This document shows positions 24,177 through 33,579 of a stretch of DNA of 64,000 nucleotides, in pieces. Both the position numbers and the translations under genes were made by a program. This DNA comes from an uncultured Sutterella sp. GTDB taxonomy: Bacteria > Pseudomonadota > Gammaproteobacteria > Burkholderiales > Burkholderiaceae_F. The stretch lies in assembly GCA_900543805.1 (NCBI GenBank), contig UQTE01000012.1, forward strand, positions 16,027 to 80,026, in the 5' to 3' direction. Positions within the stretch are counted from its first letter, which is position 1. Every line of letters begins with the position of its first letter. The notes below the pieces were generated by a model. The model made no database searches, was not told where the DNA came from, and saw only the letters and a program-made list of their open reading frames with translations.

Positions 24177-26305
24177 TGGCGACGGACCCGATCTTCGACA
24201 TCAAGCGCCCCCTTCGGGAGCGCACCCGCATCGCGCTTTCGGCCGAGGGGCCGTTCGCGAAGGGCCGCAGGGAATTCCACGAACGTCCCTCGCAGATCGC
24301 CTACGCAGAGGAAGCGGCCGACGCGATCGAAAAGGCGGGAACCCTCATCGCCGAGGCGGGCACGGGCACGGGGAAGACCTTCGCGTACCTGACGCCCGCG
24401 CTGCTTGCGGGCAAACGCGTCATCATTTCGACGGCCGGAAAGCCCCTTCAAGACCAGCTCTTTCGCAAGGACCTGCCGATTCTGCGCAAAACGCTCGGGA
24501 TCACCTTCGACGCGGCGCTCCTCAAGGGCCGCGCCAACTACATCTGCCACCACCACCTCGAGCGCACGAAGGGGGAGGAATACCTCCCCGAACGGGACTC
24601 CTTCGAAAAGCTCCGGAAAATCGAGCGCTTCGCCAAGATTTCTCAGACGGGCGACCGCGCGGAACTCCCCGACGTTCCCGACAACGATCCGCTCTGGCCC
24701 ATGGTGACGAGCACGGTCGAGAGCTGTCTCGGGATCAAGGACTGTCCCTTCGCGGACGAATGCTTTCTGCGCCGCGCGCGCGAACGCGCGAAGTGCGCGC
24801 AGATCGTGGTGGTGAACCATCACCTCTATCTGTCGGCCATGACGATGGAGGAGGGTGCCGAAGGAATGCTCCCCTCGGTGGACCTTACGGTCATGGACGA
24901 AGCGCATCAGCTCCCGTCGATCGCGACGGACTTCTTTGCGACGAGCTTTTCGACCCGCGAAATCGAACTCGCGATGGAGCGGATTCAGGACCGCGGGATC
25001 GCCGAGGCGGCGGACTGTGCGGACTGGCGCAAGCTTCGCATTCGGATGAATTCGGCGATTTCGGCCCTGCGCGTGAGTCTCGAGTCGGCGGGGCTCGAAA
25101 CCCGGGACAAAAAGTCGATTGCGGCGATGCCGCTTTTTCCGCGCATCGTTCCCGCCTTCCTGGGGCTTCTCAAGGAAATGGCGGTGGTCTCGAAAGCGCT
25201 CGGAAACGCCAAGGAGCGTGACGAGGAGCTCGCGGCCGCCGCGAAGACCTGGGACCGGATTCTGCTTGAAGCCGAGTCCTGGCGCCCCTTCATGACGGTC
25301 CCCGAAGACTTTCCCTTCCCGCCCTCGGACGACGAAGAGGTGCTGAAGCTGCGCGAAGAGGCGATGAAGCCCAAGGACGTGCCCGCCTCGGTTGATCTTT
25401 CGCCCGTACCGGGCGTGCCGTCGGTGCGTTGGCTTGAATCCTACGCTTCGGGGACGCGATTCACGAATACGCCCTTGAGCGTCGCGGGGGCCTTTGCGGA
25501 AATGAAAAACCGCGTGGGCGGCGCCTGGATCTTCACGTCGGCGACGCTCTCCGCAGGGGGCGACTTCAAGCATTTCCGGGGACAGCTGGGGTTGCCCGAA
25601 GAGACGCCCGCCTTTTCGTGGCCGAGTCCCTTCAACTACTGGGAGCAGGGGTGCTTTTATCTCCCGGAACTCCCTGCGCCCGCCAACAACACGAAGGAAC
25701 ACACGCAGCGCGTCGTCGAGTGCGTCTGGCCCCTCATTGAGGCGGCGGGCGGACGAACCTTCCTTCTCTGTACCTCGCTTGCGGCGGTCGACTATGCGGC
25801 GGAACTTCTTCGCGCACGACTTGAGGCCAACGGAAACCGCTATCCGCTTTTCGTGCAGGGCGACAAACCTAAGGGCGCGCTCATCGAAGCCTTCCGCGAA
25901 GCGGGCAACGGCATTCTCGTGGGCTCCATGAGCTTCTGGGAAGGCGTCGACGTGCAGGGCGAATCGCTCTCGCTCGTCGTGATCGACAAGCTTCCCTTTG
26001 CGTCGCCCGACGATCCGATCTCGGCCGCCAAGAGCGAGTGGCTGCGTCAAAAGGGCGTGCATCCCTTCGTGGCGATGACGCTTCCCTCGGCCGTGATCGC
26101 CCTGAAGCAGGGGGCGGGGCGTCTCATCCGAAGCGAAACGGACCGCGGCATGTTCGTCCTCTGCGACGTGCGGGTGACGCAGAAGGGCTACGGCAAGATC
26201 GTGCTCGCAAGCCTTCCGGACTTCTTCCGCACGCGACGCAAGGAAAAGGCGCTGAGCTTCTTCCTGCAGCCAGACCGCTATCGCGAAGGGCTCTACAGCG
26301 GCTGA
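24176..26305 (+). CDS. ATP-dependent DNA helicase, DinG/YoaA family
   Basis: This 709-residue superfamily 2, XPD-like helicase has Walker A AEAGTGTGKTFAYL near residue 60. Iron-sulfur cluster cysteines follow in NYICHHH, ESCLGIKDCPF and DECFLRR. The DEAH box reads VMDEAHQL, and the C-terminal motif VI region reads GAGRLIRSETDRG. These enzymes unwind DNA 5' to 3' and help resolve damaged or R-loop structures. The length and motif order fit YoaA better than DinG. It is coupled by TGATG to the coiled-coil gene and followed by a strong hairpin shared with the convergent rlmD. Confidence 0.92.
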   Translation: MATDPIFDIKRPLRERTRIALSAEGPFAKGRREFHERPSQIAYAEEAADAIEKAGTLIAEAGTGTGKTFAYLTPALLAGKRVIISTAGKPLQDQLFRKDLPILRKTLGITFDAALLKGRANYICHHHLERTKGEEYLPERDSFEKLRKIERFAKISQTGDRAELPDVPDNDPLWPMVTSTVESCLGIKDCPFADECFLRRARERAKCAQIVVVNHHLYLSAMTMEEGAEGMLPSVDLTVMDEAHQLPSIATDFFATSFSTREIELAMERIQDRGIAEAADCADWRKLRIRMNSAISALRVSLESAGLETRDKKSIAAMPLFPRIVPAFLGLLKEMAVVSKALGNAKERDEELAAAAKTWDRILLEAESWRPFMTVPEDFPFPPSDDEEVLKLREEAMKPKDVPASVDLSPVPGVPSVRWLESYASGTRFTNTPLSVAGAFAEMKNRVGGAWIFTSATLSAGGDFKHFRGQLGLPEETPAFSWPSPFNYWEQGCFYLPELPAPANNTKEHTQRVVECVWPLIEAAGGRTFLLCTSLAAVDYAAELLRARLEANGNRYPLFVQGDKPKGALIEAFREAGNGILVGSMSFWEGVDVQGESLSLVVIDKLPFASPDDPISAAKSEWLRQKGVHPFVAMTLPSAVIALKQGAGRLIRSETDRGMFVLCDVRVTQKGYGKIVLASLPDFFRTRRKEKALSFFLQPDRYREGLYSG

Positions 26306-26316
26306 TCCGCAAAAGG

Positions 26317-26340
26317 CAAGGGGCGCAAAAGCGCCCCTTG
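26317..26340. terminator. Bidirectional terminator between helicase and rlmD
   Basis: A perfect 10-bp stem CAAGGGGCGC / GCGCCCCTTG surrounds AAAA, centred between two convergent genes. On the minus strand it is followed by CCTTTTG. Confidence 0.75.
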
Positions 26341-26361
26341 TCGCAGACATACGTCGGAACG

Positions 26362-27723
26362 TCAGTTCCGTTCGAAGGAGCCCACCGTCTCGACGTGGAG
26401 CGCTCCGGGAAAGAGGTCGACCGTCTCGAGGGTCGTCAAGCGCAGTCCCGCGCGCTCCAACGCGAGGGCGTCGCGCACGAAGGTCTTCGGATTGCAGGAG
26501 ACGTAGACGAGCCGCCGGGCGGGAAGCGCCGCCAGGCGTTCGGGAACGCCTTCCTCCATCCCCTTGAAGGCCGGGTCCGCCACGATCACGTCGGGCGTGA
26601 AAGGCAGGCTTTCAAGCGCCTTGCCGACGGGCGAAGCGAGAAAACCGACGTTGTCCATGCCGTTTGCCGCCGCGTTTTCCTTGGCCGCCTCGACGGAGCC
26701 TTCGAAAATTTCGACGCCGAACACCTCCGCGGCCGTCTGTGCGAGAAGCTGCGTGATCGTACCCACGCCCGAGTAGAGGTCGATCACTTTGTCTTCGGGA
26801 CCGACGGCGGCGCGCTCGAGAACCTTTTTGTAGAGCCTTTCGGTCTCCGATGGATTCACCTGCAGGAAGGTGTCGGGCCCCACGAAGAAGCGCCGTCCGA
26901 GCAACTCGGTTTCGATTCGTTCGTCTCCCTCGATCACCGTGAAGCTTTCGCCCGTCGTGCGGTTGCCGCGGGCTTCGTAGCGGCTCCAGAGAAGGCTCGT
27001 GAGGTGAAGACCCCGGAGTTCCTCGGAGAGGAGCTTTCCGAGCACCGCTTCGCGCTCGGAGGAGAGGTCTTTGACGACGAAGACCGCCATGCGGCCCTTC
27101 GTTCCTTCGCGAAGGAGAAGACCGCGAAGAAGCCCAGTGTGCGTCGTTTCGTCGTAGACCGCGTCGGGCGCGTCGGCGAGCGCTTCGGAGAGAACGCGCG
27201 CGGCGGCCCGCTGACATTCGTTCATCCAGGCGGGCAACTGCGGACAGGCGTCGACCGCGACCTTCTCGTGCGTGCCCGCCGCGAACATCCCGAAGCGGAT
27301 GCCGTTTTCCGTGCGAAGGGGCGTAAAGAAGGCCTTGTTGCGAAAGGCGCGCTGCTTCACGAAGAGTTCCGGCGGCGTCACGAGTTGGGCCCAGTCTTCG
27401 CGGCCGGCGGCCCGGCAGGCGTCTTCGAGGAGCTTCGCCTTGAGGCGGCACTGCTCGCGGTAGAGGAGCGTCCCCAGGGGGCAGCCTCCGCAGGCGGGCG
27501 TGCCGCACAGATGCGGACAGGGCTCGGGCGCGCGTTTGGCGGCGCGCTCGACGAATTCGAAGTGATCGATCACTTGCGATTGACGCCCTTTTTCCGGCGG
27601 CGTCCAGTCGCAGGCGACGACGTCGCCCGGAAGGGCGCCCGGCACGAAGGTGCGGATGCCGTCGGGGTAGCCGATGCCCGCCCCCGTCGGGGCGACGTCG
27701 ATGATGGGAAAGGTCCGTTCCAT
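26362..27723 (-). CDS. rlmD: 23S rRNA (uracil-5-)-methyltransferase, RlmD/RumA family
   Basis: This 453-residue SAM-dependent enzyme is expected to methylate U1939 of 23S rRNA. An N-terminal iron-sulfur region with four cysteines (CPHLCGTPACGGCPLG) is followed by the methyltransferase domain. That domain shows VIDLYSGVGTIT, VADPAFKGM, YVSCNPKTFVRD (with the catalytic Cys) and DLFPGALHVET. The start is placed at the ATG at 27723, where homology begins; the ribosome binding site is weak. RlmC (U747) is an alternative within the same family. Confidence 0.88.
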   Translation of the reverse strand: MERTFPIIDVAPTGAGIGYPDGIRTFVPGALPGDVVACDWTPPEKGRQSQVIDHFEFVERAAKRAPEPCPHLCGTPACGGCPLGTLLYREQCRLKAKLLEDACRAAGREDWAQLVTPPELFVKQRAFRNKAFFTPLRTENGIRFGMFAAGTHEKVAVDACPQLPAWMNECQRAAARVLSEALADAPDAVYDETTHTGLLRGLLLREGTKGRMAVFVVKDLSSEREAVLGKLLSEELRGLHLTSLLWSRYEARGNRTTGESFTVIEGDERIETELLGRRFFVGPDTFLQVNPSETERLYKKVLERAAVGPEDKVIDLYSGVGTITQLLAQTAAEVFGVEIFEGSVEAAKENAAANGMDNVGFLASPVGKALESLPFTPDVIVADPAFKGMEEGVPERLAALPARRLVYVSCNPKTFVRDALALERAGLRLTTLETVDLFPGALHVETVGSFERN

Positions 27724-27796
27724 GGTTTCAGGAAAGAAGGAAGCCGAGCGCCGGCCATCGGTTCTCGGCTTCAAAGATTACGTAATGTCGTCGGGA

Positions 27797-28588
27797 TCAG
27801 AAGAACCACTCGGGACTCTTGCGGGCGGCGTTCGCCTCTTCGATGCGCGCAAGAAGGGGCGCCATCTTTTCGACGACTTCGGGCGGGAAGTTTCTCGCTC
27901 CGTCGGGACAGCTCTTGATGCAGGCGCGGCAGGCGATGCAGAGCTCGGGATCCGTCACGACGAAGTCGAGCGGATCGATGATCCCCATCGGGCAGTTGTC
28001 GGCGCAGTTGCCGCAGAGGTGGCAACGGCCGGGATCCACGATGCGGGGCGCGGGCGTAAGCGCCCCGTAGGGACGGTAGGGACCGTCGCCCCCGGGAAGC
28101 GTGGGACGCGCGTCGTCGTCCGAGGCGAGCTTCGCGAGGAAGGCCTTCATGCATTCGGCCGCGCTTCCGCGGTCGCGTTCGTCGGGACGGCCCGCGGCGA
28201 GGGTCGGGATGTTCGAGTGCTGCGCGATGAAGGCGGCTCCGCCCACGACCTTAAAGCCGTGGCGCTCGAGCACGTCACGCCACTCGCGAAGGGCGTCTTC
28301 ATAAGCGCGGTTCCCGTAGGAGACGACGGCGAGCGCCCGCGCGCCGTTTCCTTCGAAGGGAAGCTTCGTCTGCAAGGGCGTCGGAATGCGTCCGTAGTAG
28401 ACGGGCGCGCAGAGTACGACGGCGTCCTCTTCGGTGAAGCGGCGCATGCGGCGCTCTTCGGGGAGCGTGTATTCAAAGTCGCGGATCGCGAAGCCTTCGC
28501 GGGGCGTACCCGTGATGAGGGCGCGCATGACGCGGCGCGTGCCGCCCGTGGGCGAGAAGGCGCCGAAATGCAGGGTCTTGGGGGTCAT
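27797..28588 (-). CDS. EFR1-type flavodoxin-ferredoxin fusion protein
   Basis: This 263-residue protein has an N-terminal flavodoxin-like domain (FGAFSPTGGTRRVMRAL as the FMN phosphate loop, APVYYGRIP further on). It is followed by two [4Fe-4S] motifs, CHLCGNCADNCPMG and CIACRACIKSCPDG. EFR1 proteins are internal electron carriers common in anaerobes; partner enzymes are mostly unknown. The ATG at 28588 is preceded by AGGA and is the point where homology begins. It lies on the minus strand between rlmD and a small membrane protein, with 30 bp to the latter, so the two may be cotranscribed. Confidence 0.9.
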   Translation of the reverse strand: MTPKTLHFGAFSPTGGTRRVMRALITGTPREGFAIRDFEYTLPEERRMRRFTEEDAVVLCAPVYYGRIPTPLQTKLPFEGNGARALAVVSYGNRAYEDALREWRDVLERHGFKVVGGAAFIAQHSNIPTLAAGRPDERDRGSAAECMKAFLAKLASDDDARPTLPGGDGPYRPYGALTPAPRIVDPGRCHLCGNCADNCPMGIIDPLDFVVTDPELCIACRACIKSCPDGARNFPPEVVEKMAPLLARIEEANAARKSPEWFF

Positions 28589-28619
28589 GGTTGTTCCTGT
28601 TCTTTGGAATTTCCCCATT

Positions 28620-28931
28620 TTACGCGAGGGACAAGCCGAGGATCGCGAGCGCCGCGCAGAGAAGGAGATGGGGGACGAGCGCCAGAACGGCCGCGCGGCT
28701 TTCCCCCTTCGGAAAGACCTTCGCAAGCGATGCCGCAAGGAAGGCAATAAGGAGGGCGTATAGGAGCGCCGCGGCGCCAAACCCCAGAAGGAGTCCGCGC
28801 AGAGCGTCGCTCGTGAGGATCCCGTAGAGGACGCCCAGGAGCGTCACGGCACAGGCAAGACCGATCCAGACGGACCGGTGGGCGCGCCACTCGTAGCGCA
28901 GCGCCGCGAGGGCGCGGTCTTTCGGGGTCAT
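28620..28931 (-). CDS. Small hypothetical membrane protein
   Basis: This 103-residue protein has three hydrophobic segments (about residues 24-44, 47-70 and 80-101) and a basic N-terminus. No family is recognised. The start at 28931 has AAAGGA before it. It is probably cotranscribed with the EFR1 gene 31 bp downstream. Confidence 0.65.
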   Translation of the reverse strand: MTPKDRALAALRYEWRAHRSVWIGLACAVTLLGVLYGILTSDALRGLLLGFGAAALLYALLIAFLAASLAKVFPKGESRAAVLALVPHLLLCAALAILGLSLA

Positions 28932-28952
28932 ATCTTCCTTTGTCTGAACAAG

Positions 28953-28985
28953 CAAAAGCCGCCCGAAGGCGAACCTTCGGACGGC
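28953..28985 (-). terminator. Rho-independent terminator after NSS transporter 1
   Basis: On the minus strand GCCGTCCGAAGG pairs with CCTTCGGGCGGC (one wobble) around a TTCG loop and is followed by TTTTGC. Confidence 0.85.
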
Positions 28986-29007
28986 GTGAGGAAAAGAAAC
29001 GCGTCGA

Positions 29008-30354
29008 TCAGAAGAGACCGAGGCCGCCCGCCGCGACGACGAGCACGAAAAGCGGACTCACGATGCCGATCAGAATGCGGACCGTCGTAAGGGTCGCGGG
29101 CGAGAGCGTGCGGGCCGACTGCAGTTCCTTCGCGGTCGTCTTCCAGGCCACCCAGGCCGCGGCGATCGCGATGCCGAAGGTCGAAAGCGGCATGCCGACG
29201 TTCGAGGTGACGTAGTCGAGGAGGTCGAAGACGTTCTTCCCGAAGAAGAGGACGTCGCTCCAGGCTCCGAAGGAGAGCGTGGCGGCGAGACCCACGAGCG
29301 CGGCGAGAACCGTCGTCACGACGATGGCGGTGTTGCGCTTCACCATGAAGGTCTGCGTGAGAAGGGCCGTGCAGGCTTCGAGCATCGAGACCGAGCTCGT
29401 GAGCGCAGCGACCATCAGGCAAATGTAGAAGAAGACGGCGAAGAGCTGTCCGAAGGGCATCTGCGCGAAGACGGCGGGCATCGTCACGAAGGTGAGGCCC
29501 GGACCCGCGCTCGGGTCGAGATGGAAGGCAAAGACCGAGGGCATCACCATGAGGCCGCCGAGGATCGAGCTCATGATCCCGAGGAAGGCCACCCAACCCA
29601 CGGACGACGGAAGGTCGGCCTTCGGATTGAGGTAGGTCCCGTAGGTGATCATGGTGCCCGCGCCCAAGGAGAGCGAGAAGAAGCAGAAGCCCATGGCGTT
29701 GAAGAGCGCCGCGCCGTTGAAGTCTTCCCAACGGGGCAGGAACAGGTACTTCACGCCTTCCCAACCGCCCGGGAGCGTCACGCCGCGGATGATCAGGATG
29801 ATCATCAGGATGAAGAGCGACGGCATGAGGATCTTCGAGAGCTTTTCAATCCCCGCTTCGATCCCGCGCAGGACGACGACGGTCGTGAGAAGAAGGAAGG
29901 CGAGGAGGTAGCCGTAGGCCACGGCGCCGTCCGAAACGAAGCCGCCGAAGTGGTCGCCGAGGAGCGCCGGATCCTTGATGATCCCGACCCCGGTGATCGC
30001 GTCGATCGTGTACTTGAGGCACCAGCCGCCGACGCAGGAGTAGAAGGACAGAATCAGAAAGACCGTCAGTACGCCAATCCCGCCGAAGATCCCCCAGGGT
30101 TTGCCGCAGACGTCATTGAGACTTCCGACCGGGCCGCGACGACCGGCACGACCCATCGCAAATTCCGCAATCAGGAGGGCGACCCCCACCGTAAAGGTGA
30201 AGAGGATGTAGGGGAGCATAAAGACCGACCCGCCGTTGGTGCCGGCCATGTAAGGGAACTTCCAGATCGCGCCCAACCCGACGGCCGAGCCCGCGCTGGC
30301 AAGAATGAAGCCGAGGCGGGAGCCCCAGCCGGATGCGCCTACTGATTGCGACAT
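29008..30354 (-). CDS. NSS-family sodium-dependent transporter 1 of 4
   Basis: This 448-residue neurotransmitter:sodium symporter homologue imports an amino acid or related amine with Na+. The TM1 sodium and substrate site is visible as GSAVGLGAIWKFPYMAGTNG, and AGPGLTFVTMPAVFA is typical of bacterial members. About 11 hydrophobic segments are present, as in MhsT and TnaT. The start is set at the ATG at 30354 with AGGA upstream. It is the most distal of four tandem paralogues, all leftward. It ends in GGLGLF and has its own terminator. Confidence 0.92.
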   Translation of the reverse strand: MSQSVGASGWGSRLGFILASAGSAVGLGAIWKFPYMAGTNGGSVFMLPYILFTFTVGVALLIAEFAMGRAGRRGPVGSLNDVCGKPWGIFGGIGVLTVFLILSFYSCVGGWCLKYTIDAITGVGIIKDPALLGDHFGGFVSDGAVAYGYLLAFLLLTTVVVLRGIEAGIEKLSKILMPSLFILMIILIIRGVTLPGGWEGVKYLFLPRWEDFNGAALFNAMGFCFFSLSLGAGTMITYGTYLNPKADLPSSVGWVAFLGIMSSILGGLMVMPSVFAFHLDPSAGPGLTFVTMPAVFAQMPFGQLFAVFFYICLMVAALTSSVSMLEACTALLTQTFMVKRNTAIVVTTVLAALVGLAATLSFGAWSDVLFFGKNVFDLLDYVTSNVGMPLSTFGIAIAAAWVAWKTTAKELQSARTLSPATLTTVRILIGIVSPLFVLVVAAGGLGLF

Positions 30355-30604
30355 AAAAAATCCTATCTTTTTTTGAAAAATGTTCGGTGATGAAAAAGCG
30401 CCGCTCAAGGGAAGCGACGCTTTGCGCCTGATGCCGGTCCTGACAACCGGGGGACGTGGCGTGCAAAAACGCGCCGACCGAAGCCGGTGCGCGGGCTTCA
30501 AGACCGACGCCTGTTACCCGAAAAAGTGTTTCAAAGTGGTCGTTGAAGGGGAAACGCCTCTCCGAGTGACCTTTTTAGTGTATCGGCAAAAACCGCGTCC
30601 TTTG

Positions 30605-30621
30605 TAAGGCGTTTCTCCTAG
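30605..30621 (-). promoter_or_regulatory. 17-bp motif upstream of NSS transporter 1, shared with the NSS 4 leader
   Basis: On the minus strand this reads CTAGGAGAAACGCCTTA. It agrees at 15 of 17 positions with a sequence 300 bp upstream of NSS 4 (35217-35233). Here it lies 251 bp upstream of NSS 1 and directly after NSS 2. An inverted copy of its core, GAAACGCCT, lies at about 30551. The function is unknown. Confidence 0.3.
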
Positions 30622-30626
30622 TGCGT

Positions 30627-31964
30627 TTAGAAAAGTCCAAGCCCTTTCAACATAACGGTGAGGATCACGACGGGCGCAACGATCGTCATGACGACGCGAA
30701 GCCCCTGAAGAAGCCATGCGGGCCAGTGCTGATTGCCCGTGAGCTGCGAGCGGGTCATCGGCCAGGCGATCCAGCCGCAGACGACGGCGATCCCGAGCAC
30801 CCCGATCGGCATCCCGATGTTGGAGGTCGAGTAGTCGAAGAGGTCGAAGATGGTCTTTCCGAAGATCTTCACGTCCGAGAGCACGCCGAACGAGAGGGCG
30901 CTCAGGGTGCCCAGGACGGCGAGGATGACCGTCGTGAGGGCGATGGCGTTTTTCTTCTGAAAGCCTTGTTCGTCGACGAGGTACTGCGCGCTCATCTCGA
31001 GGATCGAGATCGACGAAGTGATCGCCGCGACGAAAAGGCAGACGTAGAAGACCGCGGCGAAGAACTGCCCCGCGGGGAGGTTCGCAAAGACGGCGGGCAT
31101 CGTCGCGAAGGTGAGGCCCGGACCCGCGTCGGGCGAGAGGCCGAAGGCGAAGACCGCGGGCATGATCATAAGGCCGCCCAAAATTGCCGCGGCCATCGCG
31201 AGAAAGACGATCCAAGCGGTGGACGAGCCGATCTTCGTTTCATCGCTCAGGTACGACCCGTAGTTCATCATCGAGCCCGATCCCACGGAGAGCGAGAAGA
31301 AGGAAAAGCCGAGCGCATTGAGCAGGGCCTCACCCGTGAAGGCTTCGAAATTGGGTTGAAAGAGGAATTTCACTCCCTCCATGGCGCCCGGGAGCGTGAG
31401 CCCGCGCACAATGAGGACGAGCATCATGAGAAAGAGAAGCGGCATAAGAACCTTGCTTACGCGCTCGATCCCCTTTTCGACGCCGAAGAGAATGACGCCC
31501 GCCGTGGCGCCGAGGAAAAGAAGATGCGCGACGACGGCCTCGACCGGGTCGGCCGCGAACCGCCCGAAGGTTTCGCGCATGAGGGCGGGGTCGTCCGTGA
31601 CGCCGCGCCCGAGGAAGGCCTCGATCATGTAGTGCACGCACCAGCCGCCCACGACCGAATAGAAGGCGAGCACGAAAAAGCCCGTGAGGACCGAGACGAG
31701 CCCGATCCAGCCGCAGGAGCGCCCGCCCCAGCGGCGAAAGGCCGTCGCGGCGCCCGCGCGCGTGGCGCGCCCGAGGCACATTTCTCCGATGAGAAGCGCA
31801 AGCCCGAGCGTGAGCGAGAAGATGATGTAGGGGATCAGAAAGACGGCGCCGCCGTTGGTGCCGGCCATGTAGGGGAACTTCCAAATGGCGCCGAGCCCGA
31901 CGGCGGAGCCGGCGCTCGCGAGAATGAAGCCCAGACGGGAATTCCATACGGAACGATCGGACAT
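30627..31964 (-). CDS. NSS-family sodium-dependent transporter 2 of 4
   Basis: This 445-residue paralogue of its neighbours has the TM1 motif GSAVGLGAIWKFPYMAGTNG identical to transporter 1. The rest is diverged, for example SDETKIGSSTAWIVFLAMAA in the extracellular region. The ATG at 31964 has AGGAAA about 10 bp upstream; the frame is open far beyond but without homology. It lies 272 bp upstream of NSS 1 and 92 bp from NSS 3. No clear intrinsic terminator is seen behind it. The substrate cannot be predicted. Confidence 0.92.
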   Translation of the reverse strand: MSDRSVWNSRLGFILASAGSAVGLGAIWKFPYMAGTNGGAVFLIPYIIFSLTLGLALLIGEMCLGRATRAGAATAFRRWGGRSCGWIGLVSVLTGFFVLAFYSVVGGWCVHYMIEAFLGRGVTDDPALMRETFGRFAADPVEAVVAHLLFLGATAGVILFGVEKGIERVSKVLMPLLFLMMLVLIVRGLTLPGAMEGVKFLFQPNFEAFTGEALLNALGFSFFSLSVGSGSMMNYGSYLSDETKIGSSTAWIVFLAMAAAILGGLMIMPAVFAFGLSPDAGPGLTFATMPAVFANLPAGQFFAAVFYVCLFVAAITSSISILEMSAQYLVDEQGFQKKNAIALTTVILAVLGTLSALSFGVLSDVKIFGKTIFDLFDYSTSNIGMPIGVLGIAVVCGWIAWPMTRSQLTGNQHWPAWLLQGLRVVMTIVAPVVILTVMLKGLGLF

Positions 31965-32010
31965 GAGGGTGTTTCCTATTTTTTTTTGTAGTGAAGCGTC
32001 GCGGGGACAA

Positions 32011-32042
32011 AAGAAAAGGCCGTCGGGCGCAGGGCCCGACGG
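32011..32042 (-). terminator. Rho-independent terminator after NSS transporter 3
   Basis: On the minus strand CCGTCGGGC pairs perfectly with GCCCGACGG and is followed by CCTTTTCTTTT. It lies in the 92-bp gap between NSS 3 and NSS 2, so NSS 2 needs its own promoter or read-through. Confidence 0.85.
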
Positions 32043-32056
32043 ACCGAGACGTTCCG

Positions 32057-33391
32057 TCAGAGGAGGCCCGTCACGAGGACGGTGAGGACCAGAAGCGGTG
32101 AGAGAACGAGAAGGAGGAAGCGAAGCGTCGCAAACCAGGCGCCGCTGCGTTCCCGGTTGCCGGCCATCGCAAAGCGCGTCTTCGGCCAGGCGTACCAACC
32201 CGCGAGGAAGAGAATCACGAGGCCGCCCACGGGAAGCGAAATGTTGCTCGTGAAGAAGTCAAAGAGGTCGAAGAAGGTCTTGCCGAAGAACTTCACGTCG
32301 GCGAGTTCCCCGAAGGAGAGCGCCGGAAGCGCCCCCACGACGGCGAGGAGCACCGTCGAGAGGACCGCCGCGCCGGGGCGCGTGAAGCGGTGTTCGTCGA
32401 CGAGGAAGGCGACCATGATCTCCATCATCGAAACCGACGACGTGATGGCGGCGACGACGATGCAGAGATAAAAGAGGATCGCGAAGAACTGTCCGAAGGG
32501 AATCTGCGAGAAGACCGCGGGCATCGTGATGAAGGTGAGGCCCGGACCCGCCGTCGGGTCCAGTCCGAAGGCGAAGACCGCGGGCATGATCATGAGGCCG
32601 CCCAGAAGCGAGGCGATGACGCCCAGAAAGGCGATCCACGAGCAGCCCGTCAGCAGATTCGAGTCTTCGTCGAGGTAGGAGCCGTAGGTGAGCATGCAGC
32701 CGCAACCGACGCACAGAGAAAAGAAGGTGAAGCCCATCGCCTGCAGCATCGCGTCCCAGGAGAAGGCTTCGGGGCGGAAGGCGAAGAGGTATTCGACCCC
32801 GTCCCAGGCGCCCGGGAGCGTGAGGCCGCGTCCGATCAGGACGAGCATCAGAATGAAGAGGAGCGGCATGAGGAGTTTGCTCACGCGTTCGATCCCCTTC
32901 GTGACGTCAAGCGCCAGAATGAGGCCGTTCAAGAGCAAAAAGAGCCACTGAAAGCCCATGGCCGTCACCGGGTCCGCCGTAAGGCGTCCGAAGTGTTCGC
33001 CGAGTGCGGCCTGATCGGGCACGACGGTCGTGCCGGTGAGCGCGTCGCAGAAGTAGGAGAGGGTCCAGCCGCCGATCGCGCTGTAGAAGCACAAAACGAG
33101 AAAGCCCGTGAGGACGCCCAGATACCCCGCGGGCACCCAGGCCTTGCCGCCGAGATTGCGGTAGGCCGTGACGATGCCGCCGCGGCCCACGCGCCCCAAG
33201 GCCACTTCGGCGATGAGGAGGACGAGCCCCACCGTGAAGGTCATGAGGATGTATGGAAAGACGAAGGCGCTGCCGCCGTTCGTGCCCACCATGTAGGGGA
33301 ATTTCCAGATCGCGCCGAGTCCGACTGCGGCGCCCGCGCTCGCGAGCACGAAGCCGATGCGGCTCGACCAGGTTTTTCGAGTGTCTGCCAT
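32057..33391 (-). CDS. NSS-family sodium-dependent transporter 3 of 4
   Basis: This 444-residue NSS homologue has TM1 reading GAAVGLGAIWKFPYMVGTNG, so one serine is replaced by alanine relative to transporters 1 and 2. Gly/Cys-rich VGCGCMLTYGSYLDEDSN stands at the TM6 region, where substrate is bound. The ATG at 33391 has GGAG upstream. A TAGAAT box lies about 55 bp before the start. It has its own terminator. Confidence 0.92.
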   Translation of the reverse strand: MADTRKTWSSRIGFVLASAGAAVGLGAIWKFPYMVGTNGGSAFVFPYILMTFTVGLVLLIAEVALGRVGRGGIVTAYRNLGGKAWVPAGYLGVLTGFLVLCFYSAIGGWTLSYFCDALTGTTVVPDQAALGEHFGRLTADPVTAMGFQWLFLLLNGLILALDVTKGIERVSKLLMPLLFILMLVLIGRGLTLPGAWDGVEYLFAFRPEAFSWDAMLQAMGFTFFSLCVGCGCMLTYGSYLDEDSNLLTGCSWIAFLGVIASLLGGLMIMPAVFAFGLDPTAGPGLTFITMPAVFSQIPFGQFFAILFYLCIVVAAITSSVSMMEIMVAFLVDEHRFTRPGAAVLSTVLLAVVGALPALSFGELADVKFFGKTFFDLFDFFTSNISLPVGGLVILFLAGWYAWPKTRFAMAGNRERSGAWFATLRFLLLVLSPLLVLTVLVTGLL

Positions 33392-33445
33392 CTGAGGGCT
33401 CTCCGTTTTCTTGTGTTATCGGTACGGATATTTGAGTAAAAACTC

Positions 33446-33451
33446 ATTCTA
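33446..33451 (-). promoter_or_regulatory. Possible -10 element of NSS transporter 3
   Basis: On the minus strand GGC-TAGAAT-GAG lies 55 bp before the NSS 3 start. The same GGCTAGAATG occurs before NSS 4 at 35130-35135. No good -35 hexamer is visible for either. Confidence 0.35.
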
Positions 33452-33514
33452 GCCCCGGACGCCCGGAAAATTGGCCGGAGGCTAGGGAAAACTCGCCGCT
33501 GAAGTTCGGCGAAC

Positions 33515-33551
33515 GAAAAGGGCGGCGCTCCCTTTCGGAAGGCAGCCGCCC
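33515..33551 (-). terminator. Rho-independent terminator after NSS transporter 4
   Basis: On the minus strand GGGCGGC pairs with GCCGCCC, extended by an inner CCTTCC/GGGAG stem with a GAAA loop, and is followed by TTTTCG. Confidence 0.8.
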
Positions 33552-33579
33552 GGCGAGGCTTTCCTTTGTCCGAAGGGGC